Part shown: positions 27,995 through 37,200 of the stretch, piece by piece | Numbering within the stretch: position 1 is the stretch's first letter | Layout of the letters: each line of letters starts with the position of its first letter | Assembly: GCA_025464995.1 (NCBI GenBank) | Contig: JAODMO010000011.1 | Span: 62,001-126,000, forward strand | DNA length: 64,000 nt | DNA from: Microbacteriaceae bacterium | Lineage (GTDB): Bacteria; Actinomycetota; Actinomycetes; Actinomycetales; Microbacteriaceae | Direction: 5' to 3' | Translations under genes and position numbers: made by a program | The notes under the pieces: generated by a model | Told to the model about the DNA's origin: nothing | Databases searched by the model: none | The model's input: the letters and a program-made list of their open reading frames with translations, nothing else

Positions 27995-29116
27995 GTGACC
28001 CTCCTCACCGACGACCTGCTCGCCCGCATCCGCTCACGCGCAGCCGGGTACGACCGCGACAACGTGTTCTTCACCGAAGACCTCGCGGAGTTGCGCGACG
28101 CCGGCTACCTCGCCGACCGGCCGCTGCTCGAGGTCGCGCGCGACCAACGACTGCTCGCGGCGCAAGCCCCCGCGACCGCGCTCGGAATCAACATGCACCT
28201 CGTGGTCGTGGGGATGGCGCGGGTGCTTCGCGAACGCGGCGACTCGTCGCTCGAGTGGATCGTCGAGGAGGCCGCTCGCGGCGAGCTCTTCGCGTTCGGC
28301 AACAGCGAGGCGGGCAACGACCAGGTGATGTTCGACTCGAGCACGGTCGCCGAGCCCCAGCCCGACGGCTCGTTTCTGTTCACCGGCACGAAGATCTTCA
28401 CCTCGCTCGCGCCGGCCTGGACGCGCCTCGTCCTCTTCGGTCGGGATGATTCGGACGCCGACGCGCCGCGCCTCGTGCACGGCGTGCTCGCCCGCGACAC
28501 CCCCGGGCACCACGCCCTCGGCGACTGGAACACGCTCGGGATGCGCGCGACGCAGAGCTTCACGACCGTGCTCGATCACGCTCGCGTGCCCGCCGACCGT
28601 GTCACTCGTGTGCTTCCCGTCGGGCCGACCGCCGATCCGTACATCTTCGGCCTCTTCGCGAACTTCCTGCTCCTCATCTCCTCGGTGTACGCCGGCATCG
28701 CCGACAGGGCCCTCGAGCTCGGGGTCGAGGCCGCGTCGCGGCGCACCTCGCTCAGGAACGACGGACGCCCCTATGCCGAGGACGCCGACATCCGGTGGCA
28801 GCTGGCCGATGCGGCGATTGCACTCGACTCGCTCGCGCCACAGATCGAGTCGCTCGCCCGCGACGTCGACTGCCTCGCCGACCGCGGGGCCGCCTGGTCC
28901 CGCCTGCTCGTCGGCACCAAGACCCGGGCGGTGGATGTCGCCCGCTCGGTCGTCGAGACGGCCCTCCGAGTGTCCGGCGGCTCGTCGTACGGCGCCGAAT
29001 CCGAGGTATCGCGCCTCTACCGCGACGCGCTCGCCGGGCTCTTCCACCCGAGCGACCCGCAGTCGGCGCACTCGACGGTCGCGAACCATCTCCTGGGCGC
29101 GCCGGACGCCCGCTGA
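27995..29116 (+). CDS. Acyl-CoA dehydrogenase family protein
   Basis: A 373-residue flavoprotein with the acyl-CoA dehydrogenase layout: helical N-domain (EDLAELRDAGYL), central strand domain with FAFGNSEAGNDQVMF and FLFTGTKIFTSLAPAWTRLVLFG (quoted in parts), then a C-terminal helical domain ending in VSGGSSYGAESEVSRLYRD. The usual catalytic Glu motif is not obvious and the first domain is short. A role as an acyl-CoA dehydrogenase sensu stricto is therefore uncertain; related proteins include DszC-like monooxygenases. Start GTG at 27995. Its TGA lies within the repeat at 29111. Confidence 0.75.
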   Translation: MTLLTDDLLARIRSRAAGYDRDNVFFTEDLAELRDAGYLADRPLLEVARDQRLLAAQAPATALGINMHLVVVGMARVLRERGDSSLEWIVEEAARGELFAFGNSEAGNDQVMFDSSTVAEPQPDGSFLFTGTKIFTSLAPAWTRLVLFGRDDSDADAPRLVHGVLARDTPGHHALGDWNTLGMRATQSFTTVLDHARVPADRVTRVLPVGPTADPYIFGLFANFLLLISSVYAGIADRALELGVEAASRRTSLRNDGRPYAEDADIRWQLADAAIALDSLAPQIESLARDVDCLADRGAAWSRLLVGTKTRAVDVARSVVETALRVSGGSSYGAESEVSRLYRDALAGLFHPSDPQSAHSTVANHLLGAPDAR

Positions 29117-29225
29117 GCCTGCCGAAGCGCCCGCCTGCGCCGCTCAGCTGATTGAGTAAAGCCGTCTGCGGCCTGTATCGAAATCGTCGCCGCGGTCTCG
29201 ATACGGGCGCTGGCGCGCCCTTCCC
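29111..29225. repeat. Composite palindromic intergenic repeat
   Basis: Between convergent genes. It starts with CGCTGAGCCTGCCGAAGCG, continues with CAGCTGATTGAGTAAAGCC, and contains the inverted pair TGTATCGAAATC (29193 region) and GGTCTCGATACGG. It carries the stop codon of the acyl-CoA dehydrogenase-like gene. The first block matches the reverse complement of the copy at 7244 with one change. Confidence 0.55.
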
Positions 29226-29234
29226 ACCCGGTTG

Positions 29235-30014
29235 TCACATCGCTTCCGCGCCCCGCAGTACCCCGGCCAGGGCCGAGGCGGTGAGCACCGCGCCGAGCAC
29301 GGCCACCACTCCCGCGGCGAACACCCAGTCCGTCCGGGTCAGCGCCACCGGCCGCCACGTACTGCGCGGTTCGAGGCCGACTCCGCGGCTCTCCAGTGCA
29401 ACGGCCATGCGCTCGGCCCGACGCAGGGAGACCACGAGCAGCGCGAAGGCGGATCGCGCGAACACGGTGAGGCCGGCGCGTGGTCGGCCGCGGCGGGTGA
29501 GCGGCATCCGCACCGATTGCGCCTGTCGGATCAGCTGCCACTCGACGGGCAGCTCGCCGAGCGTGCGATAGCCCGCGAGCACCGCGTAGGTGATGCGCAC
29601 GCCGAGCCGCGCGTGGCTGTGCAGGCTCGACATGAGCCGCACGCCATCGGTCGACGCGACGAACGCGAGCGACAGCAGCCCGATGACGAGCGTGCGCAAG
29701 GCGAGCGCGCCACCGGTGGAGAGGCCCTCCTCCGTCACGCGCAGCGGGCCCGCGGCAAACAGCACGGTGCCGGGGCGGCTCAGCGCATTCACGAGCACCA
29801 GCCCGAGAGCGACCCCGACGAACGGCAGGTGCGCGGCGAGCAGCACCCGCGGGCGGATGCGGGCGGCAGCGACGACCGCTCCGAGCGAGACCACATACAG
29901 CACCGCGGGGGTGACCGGGTCGAAGACGAAGAGGAGCACGAGCGACACGAGGAAGAGCAGGGCGAGCTTCACCGTGGGGTTGCGCCGAGCGAGCGACGAG
30001 TCGACGACCGTCAC
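29235..30014 (-). CDS. ECF transporter transmembrane component EcfT
   Basis: A 259-residue membrane protein with about five hydrophobic segments. It carries the CbiQ/EcfT coupling signatures, here GYRTLGELPVEWQLIRQAQ and the later LRRAERMAVALESRGVG, which match the ARG-type coupling helices that contact the ATPases. It is the energising membrane subunit of a thiamine/HMP-type importer. The GTG at 30014 overlaps the stop of the ATPase gene by 4 bp. Its place as last gene of the TPP-riboswitch operon assigns it to thiamine-precursor uptake (YkoC position). Confidence 0.88.
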   Translation of the reverse strand: MTVVDSSLARRNPTVKLALLFLVSLVLLFVFDPVTPAVLYVVSLGAVVAAARIRPRVLLAAHLPFVGVALGLVLVNALSRPGTVLFAAGPLRVTEEGLSTGGALALRTLVIGLLSLAFVASTDGVRLMSSLHSHARLGVRITYAVLAGYRTLGELPVEWQLIRQAQSVRMPLTRRGRPRAGLTVFARSAFALLVVSLRRAERMAVALESRGVGLEPRSTWRPVALTRTDWVFAAGVVAVLGAVLTASALAGVLRGAEAM

Positions 30015-31672
30015 GCGACCGACCGCACGGCATCGTCGAGCAGTTCGAGCGAGCGCCGCATCCCGGATGCCGACCCGTGCTCGGACAGCAGCCAGCGGAC
30101 GAGCGGCGGCACGGTGATGCGCGCACGGTCGAGCATCGGGGAATTGCGCAGCACCTCCCCGACCGGTCCGTCGGCGACGATGCGCCCCGCGGCGAGCACC
30201 ACCACGCGGTCGGCGAGTGCCGCGACCGTGCGCAGATCGTGGCTGCAGAACACGACGGCGGTACCGTCGGCGGCGGCGGCCCGGAACGCGCGCGTGACCG
30301 CGATGGTCGCACGCCGGTCGAGGCCGAGCGTCGGCTCGTCGGCCAGCAGCACCGACCGCCGGTGTGCGAGCATGGCGGCGACGCTCAGCCGCCGCTTCTC
30401 CCCGCCCGACAGGCGGTGCGGATGCTGGTCCGCGAGGTGCGTGAGGGTGTGAGCCTCGAGCAGTCGCTGCACGAGTTCGACGGTCGCATCGTCGCGGGGC
30501 AGGCCGGCGCCGATCTCGCCGCGGACCGTCGTCGCGACGAACTGGTGCTCGGGGTTCTGGAAGATCATGCCCGGACGCGCGCCGGTGACCGTCCCCGTCG
30601 CGGGTGGCAGCAGTCCGGCCAGTGTGAGCAGCAGGGTCGACTTGCCCACACCGTTCGCCCCGAGCACCGCCACGATCTCCCCGCCCCGCACGTCGAGGTC
30701 GATGCCGGCGAGCACCGGCTCGGTCATGGAGCGCGCCCGTGCGACCCGGCTGACCGCCAGGCCGGCAGCGACGAGCACGACCGGCCCCGTGGCGGCGGCG
30801 GAGGGTTCGGGCGCCGGGCACGCGACCGCGAGCGCAGCGCGCGCCTCGGAGGAGCCGAGGCCGCCGGCCACCCCGAACGCCGCGAGCAGTTCGATCTCGA
30901 GCGGCAGCCAGCATCCCGCAGCCACGAGCTCGCGCGCAGCGGAGCGGAGGACGTCGGGCGTGGGTCCGTCGGCGACCATGCGGCCGGTCGCATCCAACAC
31001 GATCGCTCGCGACGGCAGGCCCCCGACGCCCGCGTCCCCTCCGTACTCGTCGAGGCGGTGCTCGATGAGCACGACGGCGGGAGACGCGGTGGCCAGGGTC
31101 GAGTCGATGGCCGAGCGCACCGCCGCAACGCCCGCGGAGTCGAGCATCGACGTCGGCTCGTCGAGCAGCAGGATGGCGGGACGGGCGACGAGTGCCGCGG
31201 CGAGGGCGACCCGCTGTCCCTCGCCGCCCGACAACCGCCCGGTCGCCCGGTCGCGCAGGGGCAGAGCACCCACGGTCTGTAGTGCGGCATCGATCCGGCC
31301 GGCGATGAGCGCCGGTGGCACCGCACGGTTCTCGAGCGGCAGCGCGACCTCCTCCGCCACAGTCGGCAGGCAGATCCCCGACGACGGGTCCTGGGCGACC
31401 ACGGCGACCGATCGCGACAGCTCGACGACCGACGTGCCCCGCGTGTCCGCACCCGCCACCTCCACCGAGCCCGTCATCGACGCGGTGACCGAGTGTGGCA
31501 CGACCCCGCTCAGCAGCTGCACGATCGTCGACTTGCCCGCGCCCGACGGCCCGATGACAAGCACCTGCTCGCCCGGCGCGATGCGGAACGTGAGCCCGCG
31601 GACGACCGGGTCGGCGCGCCGAGGAAACCGCAGGGTGACGTCGTCGAGTCGAGCAGCCGGCGCGCTACTCAC
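30011..31672 (-). CDS. ECF transporter double ATPase (YkoD type)
   Basis: A 553-residue fusion of two ABC ATPases. Domain one (about 1-250) has GPSGAGKST, the signature LSGGEGQR and ILLLDEPTS. Domain two (about 295-545) has GANGVGKST, LSGGEKRR and VLLADEPTL. Single-chain double ATPases of this kind are typical of the YkoEDC hydroxymethylpyrimidine/thiamine system. It sits 8 bp overlapped with ykoE upstream and 4 bp overlapped with ecfT downstream. No membrane segment. It would hydrolyse ATP to drive substrate release from YkoE. Confidence 0.92.
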   Translation of the reverse strand: MSSAPAARLDDVTLRFPRRADPVVRGLTFRIAPGEQVLVIGPSGAGKSTIVQLLSGVVPHSVTASMTGSVEVAGADTRGTSVVELSRSVAVVAQDPSSGICLPTVAEEVALPLENRAVPPALIAGRIDAALQTVGALPLRDRATGRLSGGEGQRVALAAALVARPAILLLDEPTSMLDSAGVAAVRSAIDSTLATASPAVVLIEHRLDEYGGDAGVGGLPSRAIVLDATGRMVADGPTPDVLRSAARELVAAGCWLPLEIELLAAFGVAGGLGSSEARAALAVACPAPEPSAAATGPVVLVAAGLAVSRVARARSMTEPVLAGIDLDVRGGEIVAVLGANGVGKSTLLLTLAGLLPPATGTVTGARPGMIFQNPEHQFVATTVRGEIGAGLPRDDATVELVQRLLEAHTLTHLADQHPHRLSGGEKRRLSVAAMLAHRRSVLLADEPTLGLDRRATIAVTRAFRAAAADGTAVVFCSHDLRTVAALADRVVVLAAGRIVADGPVGEVLRNSPMLDRARITVPPLVRWLLSEHGSASGMRRSLELLDDAVRSVA

Positions 31673-32261
31673 CAGCGCGCGGACGGTCGGCGGCGAGCGC
31701 CCGGCCTATGGCGAAGTTGTCGACGACTCCGGTGCGCGCGAGCCCGTCGACGATCACCTTCGCGAGCAGTCCGCCCAGCACGACGCCCGACACCAGCTGG
31801 ATGACGAGGCGGAGCAGCAGGATGTCCTGGCCGAACCATCCCCACCGGAAGGCCGAAAAGACGAACACGAACCCCGCCCCGCACAGGCCGGAGAGCGCAT
31901 AGGTGAGCCAGTCGAACCGCCGGTAGCGGGTGAGGGCGAACGGCAGCTCGCTGCCGGCACCTTGGATGGCCGCGGCGACGATGAGCATCGGTCCGACGGC
32001 CGAACCGAGGAAGACCACCTCGATGACGGATGCCAGCACCTCGGCGATCACGCCGGCGAAGGGCCGCCGTACGATCGCGACGGCGATGGGCGCGACGAGC
32101 AGCCAGCCGCCGAGCAGGAAGTGCTGGGCGAGGTCGCCGGCCGGACCCATGAGGATCGACAGTGCGGTCCAGGCCTGCACGAGCGCCCAGTACAGGAAGC
32201 CGAGCACGGTGCCGAGCACCGCGATGAGCACGAGGTCTTTGAGGGTGAAGAGCTTCGACAT
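31665..32261 (-). CDS. ykoE: Substrate-binding membrane component YkoE
   Basis: A 198-residue membrane S-component that binds thiamine or its hydroxymethylpyrimidine precursor. It has five or six hydrophobic segments and the family sequences LFTLKDLVLIAVLGTVLG at the start, AIQGAGSELPFALTRYRR in the middle and VVLGGLLAKVIVDGLARTGVV near the end. The ATG at 32261 lies 5 bp after the ykoF stop, and its stop overlaps the ATPase gene. Assignment to YkoE rests on these sequences plus neighbours and the TPP riboswitch. Confidence 0.88.
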   Translation of the reverse strand: MSKLFTLKDLVLIAVLGTVLGFLYWALVQAWTALSILMGPAGDLAQHFLLGGWLLVAPIAVAIVRRPFAGVIAEVLASVIEVVFLGSAVGPMLIVAAAIQGAGSELPFALTRYRRFDWLTYALSGLCGAGFVFVFSAFRWGWFGQDILLLRLVIQLVSGVVLGGLLAKVIVDGLARTGVVDNFAIGRALAADRPRAGE

Positions 32262-32266
32262 TCCGC

Positions 32267-32890
32267 TCACCTCGCCGACGGGCTGTTGATCGAGAGCGTG
32301 ACGTGGCTCGTGACGTGCTGTACGGAGCGGCCGACCAGGATCCATCCGGCGGCGACCGTCTGGATGACATCGGCGACGTCGCCGGAGAGCCGGGTCACGA
32401 AGTGCTCCGACTTCTCGAACGTGCCGTTCTGCCTCGCGAAGTCGATGGCGGCGTAGATGTCGCGCATGTGGTCGGGGGAGACGTCGTCGCGGCCGGTGTC
32501 GTCGAGCGGGTACAGGGCCCACTCCGCGACGGATGCCACACCCGTCGCACTCACCGCGGGAATCTCCGCGGCGAGCGGTCCGGCACCGTCGGGCAGTTCG
32601 CAGACCACCTCGCCGGGGCATCCGCGGGAGAAGTGTATGGCGGCCGAGACGTGGGCCCCGCTGCGGCCGGCCGCGGCGACCACCTGGGTGAGATAGCGCA
32701 CGAGGTCGGCTTCGGCTCCCGCGGCGAAGGTGCTCACGTCGCCGGGATGCACCTCGAGTCCGGTCGCGTCCGCGTCGGCGAGAGCGCCGAGAATGACGCG
32801 CACGTAGTTGTCGCTCATCACGGAGAGGGTGAGCCGAGCGCCGACGCCGAACGTCGCCGGAGTGTAGGCAGGGATAGGGGATGTGTTCAT
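32267..32890 (-). CDS. ykoF: YkoF family thiamine/HMP-binding protein
   Basis: A 207-residue soluble protein made of two ferredoxin-like ACT-type halves, visible as the repeated FGVGARLTLSVMSDNYVRVILGAL-like opening of each half: first near residue 14 and, more diverged, in GCPGEVVCEL. YkoF binds thiamine/HMP and belongs with YkoE-D-C in salvage. It is the first gene after the TPP riboswitch and starts with ATG at 32890, about 45 bp after the aptamer. I infer that it buffers or delivers the pyrimidine; the biochemical role is not well established. Confidence 0.85.
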   Translation of the reverse strand: MNTSPIPAYTPATFGVGARLTLSVMSDNYVRVILGALADADATGLEVHPGDVSTFAAGAEADLVRYLTQVVAAAGRSGAHVSAAIHFSRGCPGEVVCELPDGAGPLAAEIPAVSATGVASVAEWALYPLDDTGRDDVSPDHMRDIYAAIDFARQNGTFEKSEHFVTRLSGDVADVIQTVAAGWILVGRSVQHVTSHVTLSINSPSAR

Positions 32891-32935
32891 CTGTCGCGCC
32901 TTCTGTCGATTAACAGGGCACGGGTAGCGAGTGTC

Positions 32936-33021
32936 GACTCCCTGCGCTGGCATGATCCAGATCAGGTTCAACGGTCGAAGCTTGGGGTAGCTTCCTCTCA
33001 GCCCGGCTCACCGGACTCCCG
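32936..33021 (-). ncRNA. TPP riboswitch (THI element)
   Basis: Read on the minus strand the element begins CGGGAGTCCGG, contains the invariant GGCTGAGAGG (complement around 32994-33004), then GACCGTTGAACCTGATCTGG and ends ATCATGCCAGCGCAGGGAGTC. These are the conserved P2/P3 and P4/P5 segments of the thiamine-pyrophosphate aptamer. It lies 45 bp upstream of ykoF and should repress the transporter operon when TPP is plentiful. With no strong terminator in the short leader, translational control is more likely. Confidence 0.96.
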
Positions 33022-33101
33022 TGTACAAGCGACACGTTACACGCCCGGCCCGCTATCCTCGACTCGCGCCATCTTGGGCGCCGCACCCCAATGGAGGACA
33101 C

Positions 33102-34367
33102 GTGGCTCTGCCCTGGACGCTGCACGGCGATGGAAAGAATGTCGGATCCGACGAGATCGTCGCGCCGGAGGAACGCCTCACCTGGCTGCGCACGATCGGC
33201 TTCGGCAGCCAGCACGTCGTCGCCATGTTCGGCGCGACGTTCCTCGTCCCGCTCATCACGGGTTTCCCGCCGGCGACGACCCTGCTCTTCTCCGGCATCG
33301 GAACGCTGCTCTTCCTGGTGATCACGGCGAACCGGCTACCGAGCTATCTCGGTTCCTCGTTCGCGTTCCTCGCCCCCATCAGCGCGGCCACGGCGTCGGG
33401 CGGGCCATCCGTCGCCCTCGGTGGAATCATCGTCGTCGGCGCCCTGCTCGCGGTCATCGGCATCGTGGTGCACCTCACGGGAACCGCCTGGATCGACGTC
33501 GTGCTGCCGCCGGTCGTCAGCGGAGCCATCGTCGCGCTCATCGGCTTCAACCTCGCGCCCGCCGCACGCAACAACTTCGCCGAGTCGCCCGTCGTCGCGA
33601 TCATCACGCTGCTCGCGATCATCGTCGCCGCGGTCTTCTTCCGCGGCTTCCTCGGCCGCCTCTCGATAATCGTCGGTGTCGTCATCGGTTACATCACGGC
33701 CGTCATCGCAGGCGAGGTCTCCTTCGACGAGGTGGGGGATGCCGCGTGGGTCGGGCTGCCCGAATTCACGACGCCCTCGTTCTCCGCCGACGACGTCGGC
33801 GTGTACCTGATGTTCCTGCCGGTGGTGCTCGCGCTCGTCGCCGAGAACGTCGGGCACATCAAGGGCGTCGGCCAGCTCACGCACCGCAACCTCGACGCGC
33901 TGACCGGACGCGCGCTCTTCGCCGACGGCCTCGCGACCGTCATCTCGGGTCTCGGCGGCGGTTCGCCGACCACGACGTACGGCGAGAACATCGGCGTGAT
34001 GGCGGCGACGCGCGTCTTCTCCACGGCGGCCTACTGGGTGGCGGGCATCGTCGCGATCCTGCTCGGCCTGTCGCCCAAGTTCGGTGCGATGATCAACACC
34101 GTTCCGCCCGGAGTCCTCGGCGGCGTGACGACGGCGCTCTACGGCCTCATCGGCATTATCGGTGTGCGCATCTGGGTCGAGAACCGCGTCGACTTCAGCA
34201 AGCCGAAGAACCAGCTCACCGCCGGTGTCGCGCTCATCATGGGAATCGCCGACTTCACGTTGAACCTCGGCCAGCTCACGTTCTCGGGCATCGTGCTCGG
34301 CACCGTCGCGGCCATCGCGGTCTACCACCTGATGAACACGATCGCACGACTGCGCGGCACCGACTAG
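33102..34367 (+). CDS. Uracil-xanthine permease (NCS2 family), UraA-like
   Basis: A 421-residue membrane carrier with about 14 hydrophobic segments. Diagnostic are QHVVAMFGATFLVPLITG near residue 45, the conserved LVAENVGHIKGVGQL segment with the substrate-binding Glu, and the GGGSPTTTYGENIGVMAATRVFS motif, which separates uracil transporters from the purine branch. It imports uracil with a proton. The GTG at 33102 is supported by a GGAGGA eight bases before. It is divergent from the thiamine operon, and its leader begins only about 80 bp from the riboswitch. Confidence 0.92.
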   Translation: MALPWTLHGDGKNVGSDEIVAPEERLTWLRTIGFGSQHVVAMFGATFLVPLITGFPPATTLLFSGIGTLLFLVITANRLPSYLGSSFAFLAPISAATASGGPSVALGGIIVVGALLAVIGIVVHLTGTAWIDVVLPPVVSGAIVALIGFNLAPAARNNFAESPVVAIITLLAIIVAAVFFRGFLGRLSIIVGVVIGYITAVIAGEVSFDEVGDAAWVGLPEFTTPSFSADDVGVYLMFLPVVLALVAENVGHIKGVGQLTHRNLDALTGRALFADGLATVISGLGGGSPTTTYGENIGVMAATRVFSTAAYWVAGIVAILLGLSPKFGAMINTVPPGVLGGVTTALYGLIGIIGVRIWVENRVDFSKPKNQLTAGVALIMGIADFTLNLGQLTFSGIVLGTVAAIAVYHLMNTIARLRGTD

Positions 34368-34409
34368 CCCCCGCCCTGGCACAGATGTAGTGCGCCGCGT
34401 CTCAGCGCG

Positions 34410-34419
34410 CAAGCGCTTG
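34410..34419. promoter_or_regulatory. Palindrome upstream of the MFS gene
   Basis: CAAGCGCTTG is a perfect 10-bp palindrome 80 bp before the MFS start. It shares the AAGCGCTT core with the LacI-type sites at 42261 and 43581 but lacks their flanks. A regulator site is possible; a chance palindrome is also possible. Confidence 0.35.
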
Positions 34420-34498
34420 AGCGAATCTCCTCGCGGACGCACCATTCCGGAGAGCAGTTTTTGCTACCACGGTGTCGTGCCAAGAAGGGGTGACGGAG

Positions 34499-35953
34499 AT
34501 GTCACAATCGACCGCTGAGCCACGCGTGAGCCTCGTGCCGGCCCGTATGGACCGCCTGCCCTGGACGAGGTTCCACTGGACTATCGTCGTCGGCCTCGGC
34601 TTCTCCTGGGTTCTCGACGGGCTCGAGATCCAGATCGTCGCATCCGCGGGCTTCCAGAAGGAACTCGGCATGTCGGCGGTCGAGGTCGGCCTCGCGGGCA
34701 CGATCTACCTGCTCGGGCAGATCACGGGCGCGCTCGTGTTCGGCCGGCTCTCCGACCGGCTCGGTCGGCGGAAGCTGTTCATCCTCACCCTCGCCATCTA
34801 CCTCGTCGGCAGCGGTATCGCGGGCCTCTCATTCGACGTCTGGTTCCTCTACGTCTTCCGGTTCATCGCCGGAATGGGCATCGGCGGTGAGTATGCGGCG
34901 ATCAACTCCGCGATCGACGAGCTCATTCCGGCGAAGTACCGCGGCCGCATCGACATCGCCATCAACGGCACCTACTGGGGCGGAGCGGCGCTCGGCTCCG
35001 TCGCCAACCTCTTCCTGCTCAACCCCGACTACTTCGCCGAGAACTGGGGATGGCGCATCGGATTCTTCATCGGACCGGTGCTCGGCCTCGCCATCATCTA
35101 CCTCCGCCGGCACATCCCGGAGAGTCCGCGCTGGCTCATGACCCACGGCCGTGAGGATGAGGCGGAGGCGACCGTCGACGACATCGAGGGCCGCGTGCGC
35201 GCGGAGGGGCACGAACTCGAGGAGGTGCCGATCAGCAAGGGCATGGAGATCACCGCCACGGAGCGCGTGCCGTTCACGACGATTGCGCATGTGCTCTTCA
35301 AGGACTACCCGAAGCGCACGCTCGTCGGCGCGACGATGATGATCACCCAGTCGTTCCTCTACAACGCGATCTTCTTCACGTACATTCTCGTGCTGCAGAA
35401 CTTCTACGGCACCGACTCGGCGTCGACGCAGTACTACTTCTTCCCGTTCGCCATCGGCAACCTGCTCGGGCCTCTCCTGCTCGGCCACTTCTTCGACGCC
35501 TGGGGTCGTAGGCAGATGATCTTCCTCACCTACGGGGTATCCGGTGCGGTTCTTATCGTGTCGGGGTTCCTGTTCCAGGCGGACGTGCTCACGGCGACCA
35601 CCCAGACCATCATCTGGTGCATCGCGTTCTTCTTCGCCTCCGCGGGCGCGTCTTCCGCGTACCTCACGGTGAGTGAGCTCTTCCCGCTCGAGATCCGCGC
35701 GCAGGCCATCTCGTACTTCTTCGTCGTCGGCCAGATCGCCGGCGCGTCCGCCCCGACGATCTACGGCGCGCTCATCGGTGACGGCACCGACCGCGGGCCA
35801 CTCACGATCGGCTACCTGTTCGGCGGAGCAATCATGATCGTCGGCGGTGTCATCGCATTCATCTTCGGTGTGGACGCCGCTCGCCGATCGCTCGAGGACA
35901 TCACCGGTCCGCTCTCCGTCGTCAAGCGGGAGAACGTGCCGACCGAGGAGTGA
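34499..35953 (+). CDS. MFS transporter, sugar/organic-acid porter type
   Basis: A 484-residue major-facilitator protein with 12 hydrophobic segments. The conserved loop after helix 2 reads GRLSDRLGRRKLF, and helix 4 to 5 has RFIAGMGIGGEYAAINSAIDELIP, like the sugar-porter/AAHS group. The second half has GRRQMIFLTYG and TVSELFPLEIRAQ, the PESPRW motif follows helix 6. The ligand is unknown. The adjacent, convergent L-lactate dehydrogenase makes a monocarboxylate cargo conceivable but not shown. ATG 34499 is preferred because the AGAAGG at 34483 is 10 bp upstream. Confidence 0.85.
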   Translation: MSQSTAEPRVSLVPARMDRLPWTRFHWTIVVGLGFSWVLDGLEIQIVASAGFQKELGMSAVEVGLAGTIYLLGQITGALVFGRLSDRLGRRKLFILTLAIYLVGSGIAGLSFDVWFLYVFRFIAGMGIGGEYAAINSAIDELIPAKYRGRIDIAINGTYWGGAALGSVANLFLLNPDYFAENWGWRIGFFIGPVLGLAIIYLRRHIPESPRWLMTHGREDEAEATVDDIEGRVRAEGHELEEVPISKGMEITATERVPFTTIAHVLFKDYPKRTLVGATMMITQSFLYNAIFFTYILVLQNFYGTDSASTQYYFFPFAIGNLLGPLLLGHFFDAWGRRQMIFLTYGVSGAVLIVSGFLFQADVLTATTQTIIWCIAFFFASAGASSAYLTVSELFPLEIRAQAISYFFVVGQIAGASAPTIYGALIGDGTDRGPLTIGYLFGGAIMIVGGVIAFIFGVDAARRSLEDITGPLSVVKRENVPTEE

Positions 35954-35964
35954 CCGTGTGGGCT

Positions 35965-37200
35965 CTACGCCCGCGGCCGGGGCACGAGTCGCTCGAGCTG
36001 CGTGACGTGCTTCGGCGTCAGCTCCTCGAGCGTCGACACCCCGAGCAGCCGCATCGTGCGCGCGATCTGGTCGCCGAGGATCTCGATGGTGCGGTCGACG
36101 CCCTCGCGCCCGCCCGCCATCAGGCCGTACAGGTAGGCGCGGCCGATCATCGTGAACCTCGCCCCGAGGGCGACGGAGGCGACGATGTCGGCGCCCGACA
36201 TGATGCCCGTGTCGAGGTGAACCTCGGTGTCCATGCCCACCTCGCGCACGACCTCGGGAAGCAGGTGGAACGGGATCGGCGCGCGGTCGAGCTGGCGGCC
36301 GCCGTGGTTCGACAGGGTGATGCCGTCGACGCCCATGGATGCCAGTCGCTTCGCATCATCCACGTTCTGAACGCCCTTGACGACCAGCTTCCCCGGCCAC
36401 TGGTCTTTGATCCAGGCGAGGTCGTCGAAGGTGACGGTGGGGTCGAACATGGTGTCGAGCAGTTCCCCGACCGTCCCCGACCAGCGGTCGAGGCTCGCGA
36501 AGGCCAGCGGCTCCGTGGTGAGGAAGTTGACCCACCACTCGGGGCGGGGAATCGCGTTGATGACCGTGCCGGCGGTGAGCTGCGGCGGGATCGAGAAGCC
36601 GTTGCGCTTGTCGCGCAGGCGTGCTCCGGCGACCGGCACGTCGACCGTCACGAGCAGCGTGTCGAAGCCCGCGGCAGCGGCGCGATCGACGAGCGCCATC
36701 GAGCGGTCGCGGTCTTTCCACATGTAGAGCTGGAACCAGTTGCGTCCGTTCGGGTTGACGGCCTTCACGTCTTCGATGGCGGTCGTTCCCATCGTCGACA
36801 GCGCGAACGGGATGCCGGCGGCGGCGGCCGCGCCCGCGCCCGCGATCTCGCCTTCCGACTGCATCATCCGCGTGAAGCCGGTCGGGGCGATGCCGAACGG
36901 CATCGCGACGGGGCCGCCGAGCACCTCGGAGGTCATGTCGACCTTGGAGACGTCGCGCAGGATCGACGGGGTGAACTCGATGTCTTCGAACGCCTGCCGC
37001 GCGCGGGCGAGGCTGATCTCCGCCTCGGCCGCGCCCTCGGTGTAGTCGAAGGCCGCCCTCGGGGTGCGGCGCTTGGCGATGTCACGAAGGTCGGAGATCG
37101 TGAGGGCCGACTGCAGGCGCCGCTTCTTGGCGTCGAACTCGGGCGCCTTGAAGTTCATGAGCGGCCGGAGGTCCTTGTACTTGGGGAGGCGTCTCTTCAT
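35965..37200 (-). CDS. lldD: FMN-dependent alpha-hydroxy-acid (L-lactate) dehydrogenase
   Basis: A 411-residue TIM-barrel flavoprotein that oxidises L-lactate to pyruvate, passing electrons to the respiratory chain. Seen are [59 protein letters not shown], the FMN lysine in [14 protein letters not shown] and the catalytic His about 299 in [13 protein letters not shown]. The ATG overlaps the stop of the GntR gene upstream by 4 bp, matching the lldR-lldD arrangement. Lactate formed during rhamnose breakdown (45381-59655) is a possible substrate. Glycolate or mandelate oxidase activity is not excluded. Confidence 0.9.
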   Translation of the reverse strand: MKRRLPKYKDLRPLMNFKAPEFDAKKRRLQSALTISDLRDIAKRRTPRAAFDYTEGAAEAEISLARARQAFEDIEFTPSILRDVSKVDMTSEVLGGPVAMPFGIAPTGFTRMMQSEGEIAGAGAAAAAGIPFALSTMGTTAIEDVKAVNPNGRNWFQLYMWKDRDRSMALVDRAAAAGFDTLLVTVDVPVAGARLRDKRNGFSIPPQLTAGTVINAIPRPEWWVNFLTTEPLAFASLDRWSGTVGELLDTMFDPTVTFDDLAWIKDQWPGKLVVKGVQNVDDAKRLASMGVDGITLSNHGGRQLDRAPIPFHLLPEVVREVGMDTEVHLDTGIMSGADIVASVALGARFTMIGRAYLYGLMAGGREGVDRTIEILGDQIARTMRLLGVSTLEELTPKHVTQLERLVPRPRA

